A stretch of 32,997 nt of DNA. Origin: Patescibacteria group bacterium (GTDB lineage: Bacteria; Patescibacteriota; Microgenomatia; JAMCYU01). The stretch is from positions 1 to 32,997 of the forward strand of contig JAMCYU010000011.1 of NCBI GenBank assembly GCA_023473585.1, read 5' to 3'. The translations under genes were made by a program, and so were the position numbers. Positions 8,173 to 15,646 of the stretch are shown piece after piece; positions within the stretch are counted from its first letter, which is position 1, and every line of letters begins with the position of its first letter. Below the pieces are notes generated by a model. That model had not been told where the DNA came from, made no database searches, and saw only the letters and a program-made list of their open reading frames with translations.

Positions 8173-8206
8173 TTGACTTTTAGCACTTCTTTTGTTAGAC
8201 TGCTAA
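8173..8206 (+). promoter_or_regulatory. lon promoter with CIRCE-like (HrcA) operator
   Basis: A -35 TTGACT (8173-8178), 17-bp spacer and -10 TAGACT (8196-8201). Between and over them lies TTAGCACTT (8180-8188), exactly 9 nt, then GACTGCTAA (8198-8206). The known HrcA operator CIRCE is TTAGCACTC-N9-GAGTGCTAA; each arm here matches 8 of 9 positions and the spacer length is exact. This predicts heat-shock control of lon by HrcA. No hrcA gene is in the window. Confidence 0.75.
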
Positions 8207-8236
8207 TTGTTTCCAACAAAAGGAAAAACAAAGAAA

Positions 8237-10630
8237 ATGACAATTTTACTTGATTCTAAAAATCCAGCCTCCGGCGGTCAAACGGATTTTTTAAAAAGAG
8301 AAGCGATTGTGCCTGTCGCTCCCCTAAGAGACGGCGTTATCTTCCCCGGAACCGAAATGGTTTTAACTTTTGGCCGACCTAAATCTTTGGCGGCGATTGA
8401 GACCGCTTTTTCCCACGAAAAACTGGTGGTTTTAGTCATGCAAAAAGGCGCCAACGTCAGCGAACCGGTTCCCGATGATCTTTATAAAATCGGAACTTTG
8501 GCATCGGTCGAGCGCATGCTTAAAACAGACGGAGAGATTAATGCCTTAATCAAAGGGATCGTCAGAGTCGAAATCGTGGAGTATCCCCAAACCGAACCTT
8601 TCCTTTTAGGAAAAGTCAAAACGCTTTTTGACGAGATTGAAATCGGTGATGAGATTACCGCTTTATCCAATCATTTATCAGCCGAACTTAAAAAAGCCGT
8701 TAATTTAGGCAAACAGGTTGATTTTCTGGTTTTTATGAATATTATGTCCGGTTTGGAACCGGCGGAATTAGCCAATCAAATCGCCGGTGTTTTGGAAATT
8801 AAACCCGCCGAAAAACAAACCTTACTTGAGATCAAAAACGTTAAAGAGAAATTAGCCATAATTGCCGATTATCTGGCTCATGAGGTTAAGATTTTAGAGA
8901 TTGAGAAAAAAATAAGTAATAAGACCCAGGAAAAATTCGACAAATCAATAAGAGAAACCGTTTTACGGGAAAGATTAAAGACCATCGAAAAAGAATTGGG
9001 AGAAGAAGGAGAGAATAAAGAGATGAGGGAATTGAACGAAAAAATTAAAAAGGCGGGGATGCCAAAAGAAGTGCAGGAAAAAGCCGAAAAAGAACTTTCC
9101 CGTTTAGTCCAGATGGCTCCTTTTAACCCCGAAACTTCATATATCAGAGCTTATCTTGATTGGTTGGTCGAGTTGCCTTGGGTGACAGCTTCATCCAATA
9201 ATGTTGATATTAAAATGGCGCAAAAAATCCTGGACGAGGACCATTTCGGTTTAAACAAAATCAAGGAAAGAATTATTGAATACCTGGCGGTCATGAAGCT
9301 TAAGAAAAACAACCAATTAACAGCGGCGAAAACGAAAGCCGTTTCGCCGACGATTCTTTGTTTTGCCGGGCCTCCGGGGGTGGGTAAAACCTCGATCGGT
9401 AAATCAATTGCCCGGGCTTTAAATCGCAAATTTGTCAAAATCTCCCTGGGAGGGATTAGGGATGAAGCCGAAATCAGAGGGCATCGTCGTACTTATGTCG
9501 GAGCGCTTCCGGGTCGCATTATCCAAGGGATCAAACAAGCCGGAACACATAATCCCGTTTTTATGCTTGATGAAATTGATAAAGTCGGAGCCGATTTTCG
9601 GGGTGACCCCTCTGCCGCGCTTTTAGAGGCTTTAGATCCGGAACAAAATCACGCCTTTTCCGATCATTATCTTGAAGTCCCCTTTGATTTATCCGACGTG
9701 TTCTTTATTACAACCTGTAACGTTTTGGATACGATCCCGCCGGCTCTCAAAGACCGTCTGGAGGTTATTCATTTCCCCGGTTATACCGAAGATGAAAAAT
9801 TCCATATCGGCCGCGACTTTTTAGTGAAAAAACAAATCGAAGCCCACGCTTTAAAATCAAGTCAGGTGGAAATGAATGACACGACTCTCAAAACCATTAT
9901 CCAGAGTTATACCCGCGAAGCCGGTGTTCGGAATTTGGAAAGAGAAATCGCCGCTATTTTCCGCAAGGTGGCTAAAAGGGTGGCCGAAGGGTATAAAAAG
10001 AAAATTAAAGTTTCAGCCAAAAACCTGGCTAAATTTTTGGGGCCAGCCAAATTTACGGCCTATTTGGCGGAGAAAAAAGACGAAATCGGCATGTCAACGG
10101 GTTTAGCCTGGACCGAAGCCGGCGGCGACATTCTTTTTATTGAAGTTGCCCTAATGCCCGGGAAAGGTAATTTAACCTTAACCGGTCAACTGGGTGATGT
10201 CATGAAAGAATCTTGTCAGGCGGCGCTGTCTTATATTCGTTCCAGAGCGGAAAAGCTTGGTCTGCCGGAACGTTTTTACCAAAAAATTGATGTTCATGTC
10301 CATGTTCCCGAAGGAGCCGTACCTAAAGACGGACCGTCGGCTGGCATCGCTATCGCTACGGCTTTAACTTCGGCCCTAACGAAGATTCCGGTCAAAAAAG
10401 AAGTCGGAATGACCGGTGAAATCACCTTACGGGGAAGAGTCTTGGAAATAGGCGGCATTAAGGAAAAAATTATCGCCGCTCATCGAGCCGGTTTAAAAAT
10501 AATTATCATGCCCGAAAATAATAAAAAAGACCTTGAAGATATTCCGAAAAACGTTTTAAGGGATCTGAAATTTTTCTTCGTTACTCACATGGATGAGGTT
10601 TTGAAAATCGCCCTGAAGAAAAATCTTTAA
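8237..10630 (+). CDS. lon: Lon protease, ATP-dependent
   Basis: A 797-residue AAA+ serine protease that degrades misfolded and regulatory proteins in the cytoplasm. The order is an N-terminal substrate-binding domain ([14 protein letters not shown] near residue 25), a coiled-coil helical stretch (about 190-270), Walker [10 protein letters not shown] (about 377-385), Walker B FMLDEIDK (about 442-449), and the C-terminal protease with Ser701 in DGPSAG and Lys744 in GGIKEK as the catalytic dyad. ATG 8237 was chosen, with AAAGGA at 8218-8223. A TTG at 8207 in frame lies right at the expected transcription start and is a possible leaderless alternative adding ten residues. A CIRCE-like operator in its promoter suggests HrcA control. 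It converges on the next gene with a 7-nt gap. Confidence 0.96.
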   Translation: MTILLDSKNPASGGQTDFLKREAIVPVAPLRDGVIFPGTEMVLTFGRPKSLAAIETAFSHEKLVVLVMQKGANVSEPVPDDLYKIGTLASVERMLKTDGEINALIKGIVRVEIVEYPQTEPFLLGKVKTLFDEIEIGDEITALSNHLSAELKKAVNLGKQVDFLVFMNIMSGLEPAELANQIAGVLEIKPAEKQTLLEIKNVKEKLAIIADYLAHEVKILEIEKKISNKTQEKFDKSIRETVLRERLKTIEKELGEEGENKEMRELNEKIKKAGMPKEVQEKAEKELSRLVQMAPFNPETSYIRAYLDWLVELPWVTASSNNVDIKMAQKILDEDHFGLNKIKERIIEYLAVMKLKKNNQLTAAKTKAVSPTILCFAGPPGVGKTSIGKSIARALNRKFVKISLGGIRDEAEIRGHRRTYVGALPGRIIQGIKQAGTHNPVFMLDEIDKVGADFRGDPSAALLEALDPEQNHAFSDHYLEVPFDLSDVFFITTCNVLDTIPPALKDRLEVIHFPGYTEDEKFHIGRDFLVKKQIEAHALKSSQVEMNDTTLKTIIQSYTREAGVRNLEREIAAIFRKVAKRVAEGYKKKIKVSAKNLAKFLGPAKFTAYLAEKKDEIGMSTGLAWTEAGGDILFIEVALMPGKGNLTLTGQLGDVMKESCQAALSYIRSRAEKLGLPERFYQKIDVHVHVPEGAVPKDGPSAGIAIATALTSALTKIPVKKEVGMTGEITLRGRVLEIGGIKEKIIAAHRAGLKIIIMPENNKKDLEDIPKNVLRDLKFFFVTHMDEVLKIALKKNL

Positions 10631-10637
10631 GAAGTTT

Positions 10638-11576
10638 TTAATCACCCTGCATCCAGTCATAGACGAGTTTTGAGATTTGTCCAATTGTCTCCTTGGTAAT
10701 CTTTTCGTCGGTAATGTCACTGGTAAAAACACCCAAAATATAGGCGTGTTTTTCGGGATTAATAATGCCGATATCGTGGATAAGACCGATTTCGTCTCCG
10801 GTTTTATGATAAATTTTAACCGTTTTTGGTAAAAGAAGGCCAAGTCTGTCTTCAAAATCCGATTCGTCCATAAAACCCAGCATCTCTAAAGTTAAGGCTT
10901 TATTGGTAACCTCGCCGCGATACATTTTGCTTAAAATCTTCGTCATGTCCGAAAGTGAGGTTTTGTTATTTTCCATATCGGTTTGTGTTAAGCCCCAACT
11001 GTCTATTAATTTCTGAATCTTCTCAAAATTGAGAATTTCTCTGCCCAAAATATAAGAGGCGGTGTTGTCTGATTGTTCCATCATCAATCGAGCCAGGGTT
11101 TTAACGGAATAGGTAGTTCCCGGCGGATCATATCTTAGACTGCCGGTTCCGTAATCCTGAATATCAGAAGCCTGCAGTGTCACCTGTTGATCAAGATTAA
11201 TTTCGCCGGCATTGGCAAAATAATATAAACTGGCGAGGATCGGAATTTTATTGATGGAAGCGGCGGTAAAAATCGTCGTTTCGTTAATCCCAAAACCCTG
11301 ATTATTCGTGAGATCATAAACATAGAGACTGTAACTGCCGTTGTTTTTTTCCAACAGTTTTTTAATTTCGGCAATTAAGATTTGCGGATCTCTTTGTTTG
11401 GGGGTGATAAAAGAAAAAAAATTATCCGAAAGTGGGGAAGTGATTGCCTGGTTTTTTCCAGAGAAGAAATTCTTTTTGGCAAAGCCCAAAATTAGAAGGA
11501 TGAGAAAACCTAAAAAAATCCACTTCAGAAAATGAACTTGTTGACGATTTTCGTCCCCGAGAGCATAGTCCTGCAT
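10638..11576 (-). CDS. Membrane-anchored class A beta-lactamase-fold protein
   Basis: A 312-residue protein with one N-terminal transmembrane helix (about 17-33) and an external serine beta-lactamase/transpeptidase-fold domain. The three active-site motifs are present: SINK (S107-K110, the SxxK nucleophile), SDN (169-171) and KTG (258-260). The omega-loop glutamate (ExxLN) that lets class A lactamases deacylate is not recognisable in the stretch between LNFEKIQKL and SLSDM. It may therefore be a peptidoglycan-active or penicillin-binding enzyme rather than a resistance lactamase. It lies 42 bp downstream of tRNA-Glu on the same strand but also has its own leaderless-type promoter. Confidence 0.8.
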   Translation of the reverse strand: MQDYALGDENRQQVHFLKWIFLGFLILLILGFAKKNFFSGKNQAITSPLSDNFFSFITPKQRDPQILIAEIKKLLEKNNGSYSLYVYDLTNNQGFGINETTIFTAASINKIPILASLYYFANAGEINLDQQVTLQASDIQDYGTGSLRYDPPGTTYSVKTLARLMMEQSDNTASYILGREILNFEKIQKLIDSWGLTQTDMENNKTSLSDMTKILSKMYRGEVTNKALTLEMLGFMDESDFEDRLGLLLPKTVKIYHKTGDEIGLIHDIGIINPEKHAYILGVFTSDITDEKITKETIGQISKLVYDWMQGD

Positions 11577-11583
11577 GAGGTTA

Positions 11584-11612
11584 AGTCTAGCAGATTAAGC
11601 AAGATTTTTGAA
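11584..11612 (-). promoter_or_regulatory. Promoter of the beta-lactamase-fold gene, leaderless type
   Basis: On the minus strand: -35 TTCAAA (11612-11607), 17-bp spacer, -10 TAGACT (11589-11584), then 7 nt to the ATG at 11576. The -10 is identical to that of lon and of the metalloprotease gene. No ribosome binding site is present. Confidence 0.5.
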
Positions 11613-11618
11613 GGTTTT

Positions 11619-11693
11619 TGGTAGCGCATAGGGGAATCGAACCCCTGTTTCGTGGTTGAGAACCACGTGTCCTGACCGCTGGACGAATGCGCC
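11619..11693 (-). tRNA. tRNA-Glu (anticodon CUC), CCA encoded
   Basis: The minus strand folds into a full cloverleaf. The acceptor stem GGCGCAT pairs with ATGCGCT (first pair G-U), the anticodon stem is CGTGG/CCACG with loop TTCTCAA giving anticodon CTC (Glu, reads GAG), and the T arm is AGGGG/CCCCT with loop TTCGATT. It is followed by discriminator A and a genome-encoded CCA (11619-11621). It lies upstream of the beta-lactamase-fold gene and divergent from greA, with its own promoter. Confidence 0.96.
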
Positions 11694-11702
11694 TTAAAAC
11701 GT

Positions 11703-11731
11703 ATTTTACTCTAAATTCCCTCTCTTGACAA
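11703..11731 (-). promoter_or_regulatory. tRNA-Glu promoter (minus strand), divergent with greA
   Basis: On the minus strand: TTGTCA (11731-11726), 17-bp spacer, TAAAAT (11708-11703), with the tRNA 5' end at 11693. The -35 overlaps the -35 of the greA promoter on the other strand within a perfect palindrome (11719-11737). Confidence 0.6.
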
Positions 11732-11753
11732 GAGAGGCTAATTAAGCTATAAT
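11725..11753 (+). promoter_or_regulatory. greA promoter, full consensus
   Basis: A perfect TTGACA (11725-11730), 17-bp spacer and perfect TATAAT (11748-11753), the strongest-looking promoter in the window. Transcription should start near 11760. The -35 is inside a perfect 9-bp inverted repeat, CCTCTCTTG (11719-11727) and CAAGAGAGG (11729-11737), around a single A. Confidence 0.85.
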
Positions 11754-11773
11754 CTTACTCTGTCTTACATAGA

Positions 11774-11808
11774 AATCCCCACCGGTTTTTATAGGGGATT
11801 CTTTTTTT
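11774..11808 (+). terminator. Intrinsic-terminator hairpin in the greA leader
   Basis: The stem AATCCCC (11774-11780) pairs with GGGGATT (11794-11800), followed by a run of seven T (11802-11808). It lies between the consensus promoter and the greA start, so RNA starting near 11760 would end after about 48 nt unless polymerase reads through. The ribosome binding site AAAAGGA follows directly. Confidence 0.75.
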
Positions 11809-11823
11809 GAAAAGGAATATTTT

Positions 11824-12309
11824 ATGTTAAACCAAACGCCGCCAAACGGCGGGCAAGTTCTTCTAACCCGTGAAGGATTGGAAGATCTTAAAAAAGAATA
11901 TGATGAGCTGCTGACGATCAAACGTCCTGTCGCCGTGACGCGGATGGCGCAGGCGCGCGATTTAGGTGATTTGGCTGAAAACAGCGAATATACGGCGGCC
12001 AGAGAAGATCTGGCTTTTATTGATGGTCGAATTGCCGAACTTGAAGAAATCTTACATGGGGCTAAAATCATTACCACCTCGAAGAAAAATTGCCATAAGG
12101 TTGACGTTGGTTGTAAAGTCACGCTTCATCTTAACGGCAAAAAGGAAGTTTTTACGATTGTCGGTGAATGGGAAGCTGACCCGACGGCAAAAAAGATTTC
12201 CCATGCTTCACCTTTGGGTCAGGCCCTACTAGGTAAAAAAGTCGGGGAAAAAGCCGAAGTCGAAGCGCCGGCGGGTAAAATTACCTATACAATTCTATCA
12301 ATAGAATAA
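11824..12309 (+). CDS. greA: GreA transcript cleavage factor
   Basis: A 161-residue factor that enters the RNA polymerase secondary channel and rescues backtracked complexes by stimulating RNA cleavage. The N-terminal coiled coil (about 9-80) carries the acidic tip in DLAENSEY, which holds the residues that coordinate the catalytic Mg. The C-terminal FKBP-like domain runs from about 90 to 161 (HLNGKKEVFTIVGEWEAD...; SPLGQALLGKKVGE). Length is standard. The ribosome binding site AAAAGGA is 8-14 nt upstream. The leader holds an intrinsic-terminator hairpin, so expression probably depends on read-through. lysS follows with a separate promoter. Confidence 0.95.
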   Translation: MLNQTPPNGGQVLLTREGLEDLKKEYDELLTIKRPVAVTRMAQARDLGDLAENSEYTAAREDLAFIDGRIAELEEILHGAKIITTSKKNCHKVDVGCKVTLHLNGKKEVFTIVGEWEADPTAKKISHASPLGQALLGKKVGEKAEVEAPAGKITYTILSIE

Positions 12310-12314
12310 TCTTC

Positions 12315-12343
12315 TTGAGCACGCTTTCTAATTGTGCTAAACT
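12315..12343 (+). promoter_or_regulatory. lysS promoter, leaderless
   Basis: A -35 TTGAGC (12315-12320), 17-bp spacer and -10 TAAACT (12338-12343), with the ATG at 12350 only 6 nt further on. There is no Shine-Dalgarno, so the message should start at or next to the AUG. Confidence 0.6.
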
Positions 12344-12349
12344 TCCTTT

Positions 12350-13828
12350 ATGGCAACCCCTCTGGATGAATTGAAAAAAGTTCGTTTGGAAAAACTGGAA
12401 AAAATAAAAAAATTAGGAATTAATCCTTACCCAGCACGTTTAACGCGGGATCACGTAGTTGCTGAAGCTCTAAAAAAAGAAGGAAAAAATGTTTCCATCG
12501 CCGGTCGAATTATGGCCATTCGTGGTCATGGTGGTATCCAATTTTTTGATCTCCGTGACGAATCTGGCAAAATCCAATTGGTTTTTAAATCAGATAAACT
12601 CACTGCTGACAACCAACAACTCATAACCTTATTAGATATTGGTGATTTTATCGCCGTTTCTGGAAAAATTGAAAAAACAACTGCGGGTGAAATTTCCGTT
12701 TGGGTTGACTCTTTGCAAATTTTGACTAAATCAATCCGTCCGCTTCCATCCCAATGGCACGGCTTAAAAGATGAAGAAGAAAGAAGCCGTAAAAGATATT
12801 TGGACCTTATTTTTAATTCAGAAGTTAAAAAGACTTTCGAAACGCGAACCAAAATTATCAATGCGGTTAGGGAATTCTTAAACGAGAAAGGTTTTTTTGA
12901 AGTGGAAACGCCCACCTTGCAGGATATTTACGGTGGTGCTTCCGCCAGACCTTTTAAAACTCATCACAACGCTCTAGACTGCGATTTTTATTTAAAAATA
13001 TCTGACGAGCTTTATTTAAAAAGATTAATCGTTGGCGGTTTTGAAAAAGTTTATGAAATTGATAAAGACTTTCGCAACGAAGGCATGGACCGATCTCATA
13101 ATCCTGAATTTACCATGATGGAATGTTATCAAGCATATGCTGATTATCAGGATATCATGAAACTAACCGAAGAAATGTACGCGTTTATAGCCGAAAAAAT
13201 ATTGGGGACGTCGAAAATTAAATTTGGAGAACATGAAATTGACTTGAAACCGCCGTGGACGAGAATGACAATGAAAGAAGGATTATTAAAATACGCCAAA
13301 ATCGACATCGGTAAATTAAAAGACGAAGAAATTAAAAAATTATTAAAAGAAAATCATTTAAAAGCGGAAGAAAACCCTTCCTTAAGCGGAGTTGCGGCCG
13401 GATTTAACCGAGGGGTGGCGACGGCAACTTTATTCGAGTTAGTAGAGCCGTTTTTAATTCAACCGACTTTTGTGACCGATTTGCCGAAAGAAACAACCGC
13501 CCTGTGCAAGCAAAAAGAAGACGATCCGTCTTTAATTGAAAGGTTTGAACCCTATATTGCCGGTTTTGAAATAGGCAATGCTTATAGCGAATTAAATGAT
13601 CCGCAAGTTCAAAAAACTTTTTTTGAAGAACAGGTAAAAGCGGCAAAATCCGGTGATGAAGAGGCTCATCCGATGGACGAACAGTATCTTGAAGCCATGG
13701 AATACGGCATGCCGCCAACCGGAGGATTGGGATTGGGTATTGACCGAATGGTTATGCTTCTAACAAATACTCAAAATATTCGTGACGTTATTTTATTTCC
13801 GACTCTACGACCAGAAAAATCCAAATGA
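12350..13828 (+). CDS. lysS: Lysyl-tRNA synthetase, class II
   Basis: A 492-residue enzyme that charges tRNA-Lys. The N-terminal OB-fold anticodon-binding domain spans about 45-140 (VSIAGRIMAIRGHGGIQFFDLRD). The class II catalytic core follows, with motif 1 around FLNEKGFFEVETPTLQ, motif 2 in FRNEGMDRSHNPEFTM and motif 3 in GLGLGIDRMVMLL. The C-terminus RDVILFPTLRPE is typical of class II LysRS. Length is normal. It begins a three-gene unit: its stop overlaps the HD-domain gene by ATGA, and the XTP pyrophosphatase follows. The probable leaderless start at ATG 12350 agrees with the family N-terminus. Confidence 0.96.
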   Translation: MATPLDELKKVRLEKLEKIKKLGINPYPARLTRDHVVAEALKKEGKNVSIAGRIMAIRGHGGIQFFDLRDESGKIQLVFKSDKLTADNQQLITLLDIGDFIAVSGKIEKTTAGEISVWVDSLQILTKSIRPLPSQWHGLKDEEERSRKRYLDLIFNSEVKKTFETRTKIINAVREFLNEKGFFEVETPTLQDIYGGASARPFKTHHNALDCDFYLKISDELYLKRLIVGGFEKVYEIDKDFRNEGMDRSHNPEFTMMECYQAYADYQDIMKLTEEMYAFIAEKILGTSKIKFGEHEIDLKPPWTRMTMKEGLLKYAKIDIGKLKDEEIKKLLKENHLKAEENPSLSGVAAGFNRGVATATLFELVEPFLIQPTFVTDLPKETTALCKQKEDDPSLIERFEPYIAGFEIGNAYSELNDPQVQKTFFEEQVKAAKSGDEEAHPMDEQYLEAMEYGMPPTGGLGLGIDRMVMLLTNTQNIRDVILFPTLRPEKSK

Positions 13829-14409
13829 TTACCAGAGAACAGGCGCTTCTTTTTCTCAACGAAAAAATTACCAACGAGAATATTTTCAAACACATGTTGG
13901 CAACGGAAGCCTTAATGCGGGCTGTCGCCCGTGAATTAGAAAAAAGAAAAAAGGAATTAGGAATTAGTGAGGAGGAGTGGGCGATGGTGGGACTTTTACA
14001 TGACGGTGATTATTGTGAAGAAGTATTGCCAGAAAAACAAGGAGTGCAGATAAGCCAATGGTTAAAAGAAAAAGGTTATGAGATTCCCGAAGCGATCGAG
14101 CACGCGATGGCCGCCCATAATTGGCATAATACAGGGATAGAACCAGAATCCAAAATGGATTGGGCGATTTTTTGCGGTGATTCTTTAACCGGATTAATTG
14201 TGGCCGCGACCTTAGTTTTGCCCAGCCGAAAATTAAAAGACCTAACCGTTGAAAACATTTTTAACCGTTTTAAAGAAAAAAGTTTTGCGAAAGGGACAAG
14301 ACGCGAAGAAATTGCTCTTTGTGAAGAAAAATTAGGCATCCCCCTAACAGAATTTATGGAAATCGGTTTAAAAGCTATGCAGGAAATTGCCCCGGAATTA
14401 GGCTTATAA
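13825..14409 (+). CDS. HD-domain metal-dependent phosphohydrolase
   Basis: A 194-residue protein of the HD/HDIG superfamily. The metal ligands appear in order: His in FKHMLATEALM (about 22), His-Asp in GLLHDGDYCEE (about 57-58), His in AIEHAMAAHNW, and a downstream Asp in AIFCGDSLTG. The family hydrolyses phosphate esters, often nucleotides or cyclic dinucleotides; the substrate here is unknown. Its 4-nt overlap with lysS and closeness to an ITP/XTP pyrophosphatase hint at a nucleotide clean-up role, but this is inference from context. Related proteins in reduced genomes are annotated only as HD-domain proteins. Confidence 0.8.
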   Translation: MITREQALLFLNEKITNENIFKHMLATEALMRAVARELEKRKKELGISEEEWAMVGLLHDGDYCEEVLPEKQGVQISQWLKEKGYEIPEAIEHAMAAHNWHNTGIEPESKMDWAIFCGDSLTGLIVAATLVLPSRKLKDLTVENIFNRFKEKSFAKGTRREEIALCEEKLGIPLTEFMEIGLKAMQEIAPELGL

Positions 14410-14427
14410 GAAATTAAGTGACGAGTG

Positions 14428-15042
14428 ATGAAAAAATTATTAATCGCGACCACGAATCCGGGAAAGCTTAACGAAATAAAATCTTTTTTAAAAGATTTAC
14501 CCTTAGAACTGGTTAGCCTTACGGATTTAGGCATCAGCCAAAAAGCGACCGAAGACGGAGTTTCTTTTGAAGAAAACAGTTTAAAAAAGGCCAGTTTCTA
14601 CGCTCAGATTTCTCATCTGCCGACCATTGCCGATGACGGCGGTTTGGAAATTGATTACTTAAAGGGGGAACCCGGGGTTAAATCAAGGCGCTGGATCAAC
14701 GGTCTTGAAGCCAGTGATGAAGAACTTATCAATTTTACTTTAAAAAAATTAAAAGGTCTTCCCTTAAAAAACCGGAAAGCCCAATTGCGGGCGGTTTTAG
14801 CCCTTGTTTTGCCCGATGGGGAAAAATATTTAAGTGAAGGTAAAATCCGGGGCATTATTGCCGTCAAGCCTTATAACGAAAAAAGAACCGCCGGTTTTCC
14901 TTTCCGCTCGCTTTTGTATTTACCCGGACTTAAAAAATTTTACAACGAAGACGATCTGACCGAAGAAGAAAATTTAAAATATAATCACCGGGGAAAGGCC
15001 CTCGTAAAGCTGAAAAAAATCATTAAAAAACTTCTGATTTAA
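14428..15042 (+). CDS. rdgB: RdgB/HAM1-type XTP/dITP pyrophosphatase
   Basis: A 204-residue enzyme that hydrolyses non-canonical purine triphosphates (ITP, dITP, XTP) to monophosphates, keeping them out of nucleic acids. It opens with the family signature LLIATTNPGKLNEI, then EDGVSFEENSLKKA (metal-binding glutamates), IADDGGLEIDYL (catalytic Asp region) and KPYNEKRTAGFPF. Near the C-terminus it has KYNHRGKALVKL, the usual H-R-x-x-A-L ending. ATG 14428 is preferred over the adjacent GTG 14425. It is the last gene of the lysS unit; the next gene has its own promoter and operator. Confidence 0.93.
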   Translation: MKKLLIATTNPGKLNEIKSFLKDLPLELVSLTDLGISQKATEDGVSFEENSLKKASFYAQISHLPTIADDGGLEIDYLKGEPGVKSRRWINGLEASDEELINFTLKKLKGLPLKNRKAQLRAVLALVLPDGEKYLSEGKIRGIIAVKPYNEKRTAGFPFRSLLYLPGLKKFYNEDDLTEEENLKYNHRGKALVKLKKIIKKLLI

Positions 15043-15096
15043 TTTTGGCTTTTTTGCTTAGTGTTGGATACCGGAAGTCATTTTATTTTACGGCTA

Positions 15097-15125
15097 TTGA
15101 CTATATTACTTTAAAGCAATATAGT
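15097..15125 (+). promoter_or_regulatory. Promoter and palindromic operator of the TrpR-like gene (copy 1)
   Basis: TTGACT (15097-15102), 17-bp spacer, TATAGT (15120-15125), and ATG at 15132 (leaderless spacing). A 24-bp palindrome fills the promoter at 15101-15124, with arms CTATATTACTTT and AAAGCAATATAG and one mismatched pair. A near copy (22 of 24 identical) recurs at 15524-15547 downstream of the gene. This is the layout of an autorepressor site. Confidence 0.75.
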
Positions 15126-15131
15126 GAAGCT

Positions 15132-15515
15132 ATGACACCCGTTTCTAAGCGACTTTTAAATAGACAAATAAGGTACGATCTTATTAATGAATTTTGGTTT
15201 GCTCTGGGGAAATTAAACAGGAAAGAAACGGAAATATTTTTAAGAGATATTCTCTCACCTACGGAGATAATCATTCTCTCCAAAAGGATAGACATTCTCA
15301 AACAGCTTAGAGAAAAACATAACTATGGGGATATTAGAGATAACATTAAGGTAACTGATGCCACGATTGCCAAAATGAGCGAGAAACTACAAAAAGCTAA
15401 CGAAGTTTTTATAAAGATATTAGATTTTTTGATTAGGGATGAAAAAAGACGGTGGGAAGAAGTTATTGAAAGTCGTAAACCCAAGGGCCACGGAAAATTA
15501 ATTTTTGGCCGTTAA
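15132..15515 (+). CDS. TrpR/YerC/YecD-family transcriptional regulator
   Basis: A 127-residue all-helical DNA-binding protein. The region around 35-95 (FLRDILSPTEIIILSKRIDIL...; YGDIRDNIKVTDATIAKMSEKL) is the Trp-repressor-like core: a 'LSPTE' turn leading into a helix-turn-helix. The C-terminal tail is basic. Members bind palindromic operators as dimers; the ligand here is unknown, and YerC-type members lack the E. coli TrpR tryptophan context. ATG 15132 was chosen because it sits 6 nt after a clear -10; the longer frame starting at 15045 would run across the promoter. Matching palindromes before and after the gene make autoregulation plus control of the next transcript (serS) likely. Confidence 0.82.
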   Translation: MTPVSKRLLNRQIRYDLINEFWFALGKLNRKETEIFLRDILSPTEIIILSKRIDILKQLREKHNYGDIRDNIKVTDATIAKMSEKLQKANEVFIKILDFLIRDEKRRWEEVIESRKPKGHGKLIFGR

Positions 15516-15523
15516 GGAAATAA

Positions 15524-15547
15524 CTATATTACCTTAAAGCATTATAG
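15524..15547 (+). promoter_or_regulatory. Second copy of the TrpR-like operator, upstream of serS
   Basis: CTATATTACCTT joined to AAAGCATTATAG, differing from the operator at 15101-15124 at only two of 24 positions and also followed by TG. A TATAGT (15543-15548) is kept, but the -35 position reads ATAACT rather than TTGACT. It lies 8 bp after the regulator stop and about 100 bp before serS. Confidence 0.65.
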
Positions 15548-15592
15548 TGGAGTGACTTAATAAAAGACACAGGTGTTTTTTCAGGGAATTTT

Positions 15593-15625
15593 ATGGACAT
15601 GCAATGGATATTTTATGGATTATGA
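15593..15625 (+). other. Possible ten-codon micro-ORF in the serS leader
   Basis: ATG at 15593 gives MDMQWIFYGL followed by TGA, in the 100-bp gap between the second TrpR-like operator and serS. A weak AGGGA (about 15582-15586) precedes it. It contains one Trp codon. There is no clear terminator/antiterminator pair, so a leader-peptide role is only a possibility and the ORF may be chance. Confidence 0.2.
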
Positions 15626-15646
15626 TATTCTAATAAAAGAAGAAAG

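Noticed and set aside
8207-8236. TTG start giving a ten-residue longer Lon
   Set aside because: TTG is a rare start and the extension is not family-like; ATG 8237 has a nearby AAAGGA. Kept as a note because TTG 8207 sits at the expected transcription start.
12315-12343. CIRCE-like inverted repeat in the lysS promoter (GAGCAC and GTGCTAA)
   Set aside because: Arms match CIRCE at 7 of 9 and the spacer is 7 rather than 9 nt, so it does not meet the CIRCE pattern.
13404-13718. Antisense frame inside lysS
   Set aside because: Fully contained in a conserved synthetase gene, no start signals or family match; the same holds for the antisense frames in lon, secA and typA.
15045-15131. Longer N-terminus for the TrpR-like protein
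   Set aside because: This stretch is the promoter and operator (TTGACT, TATAGT and the palindrome) and encodes no family-like residues.
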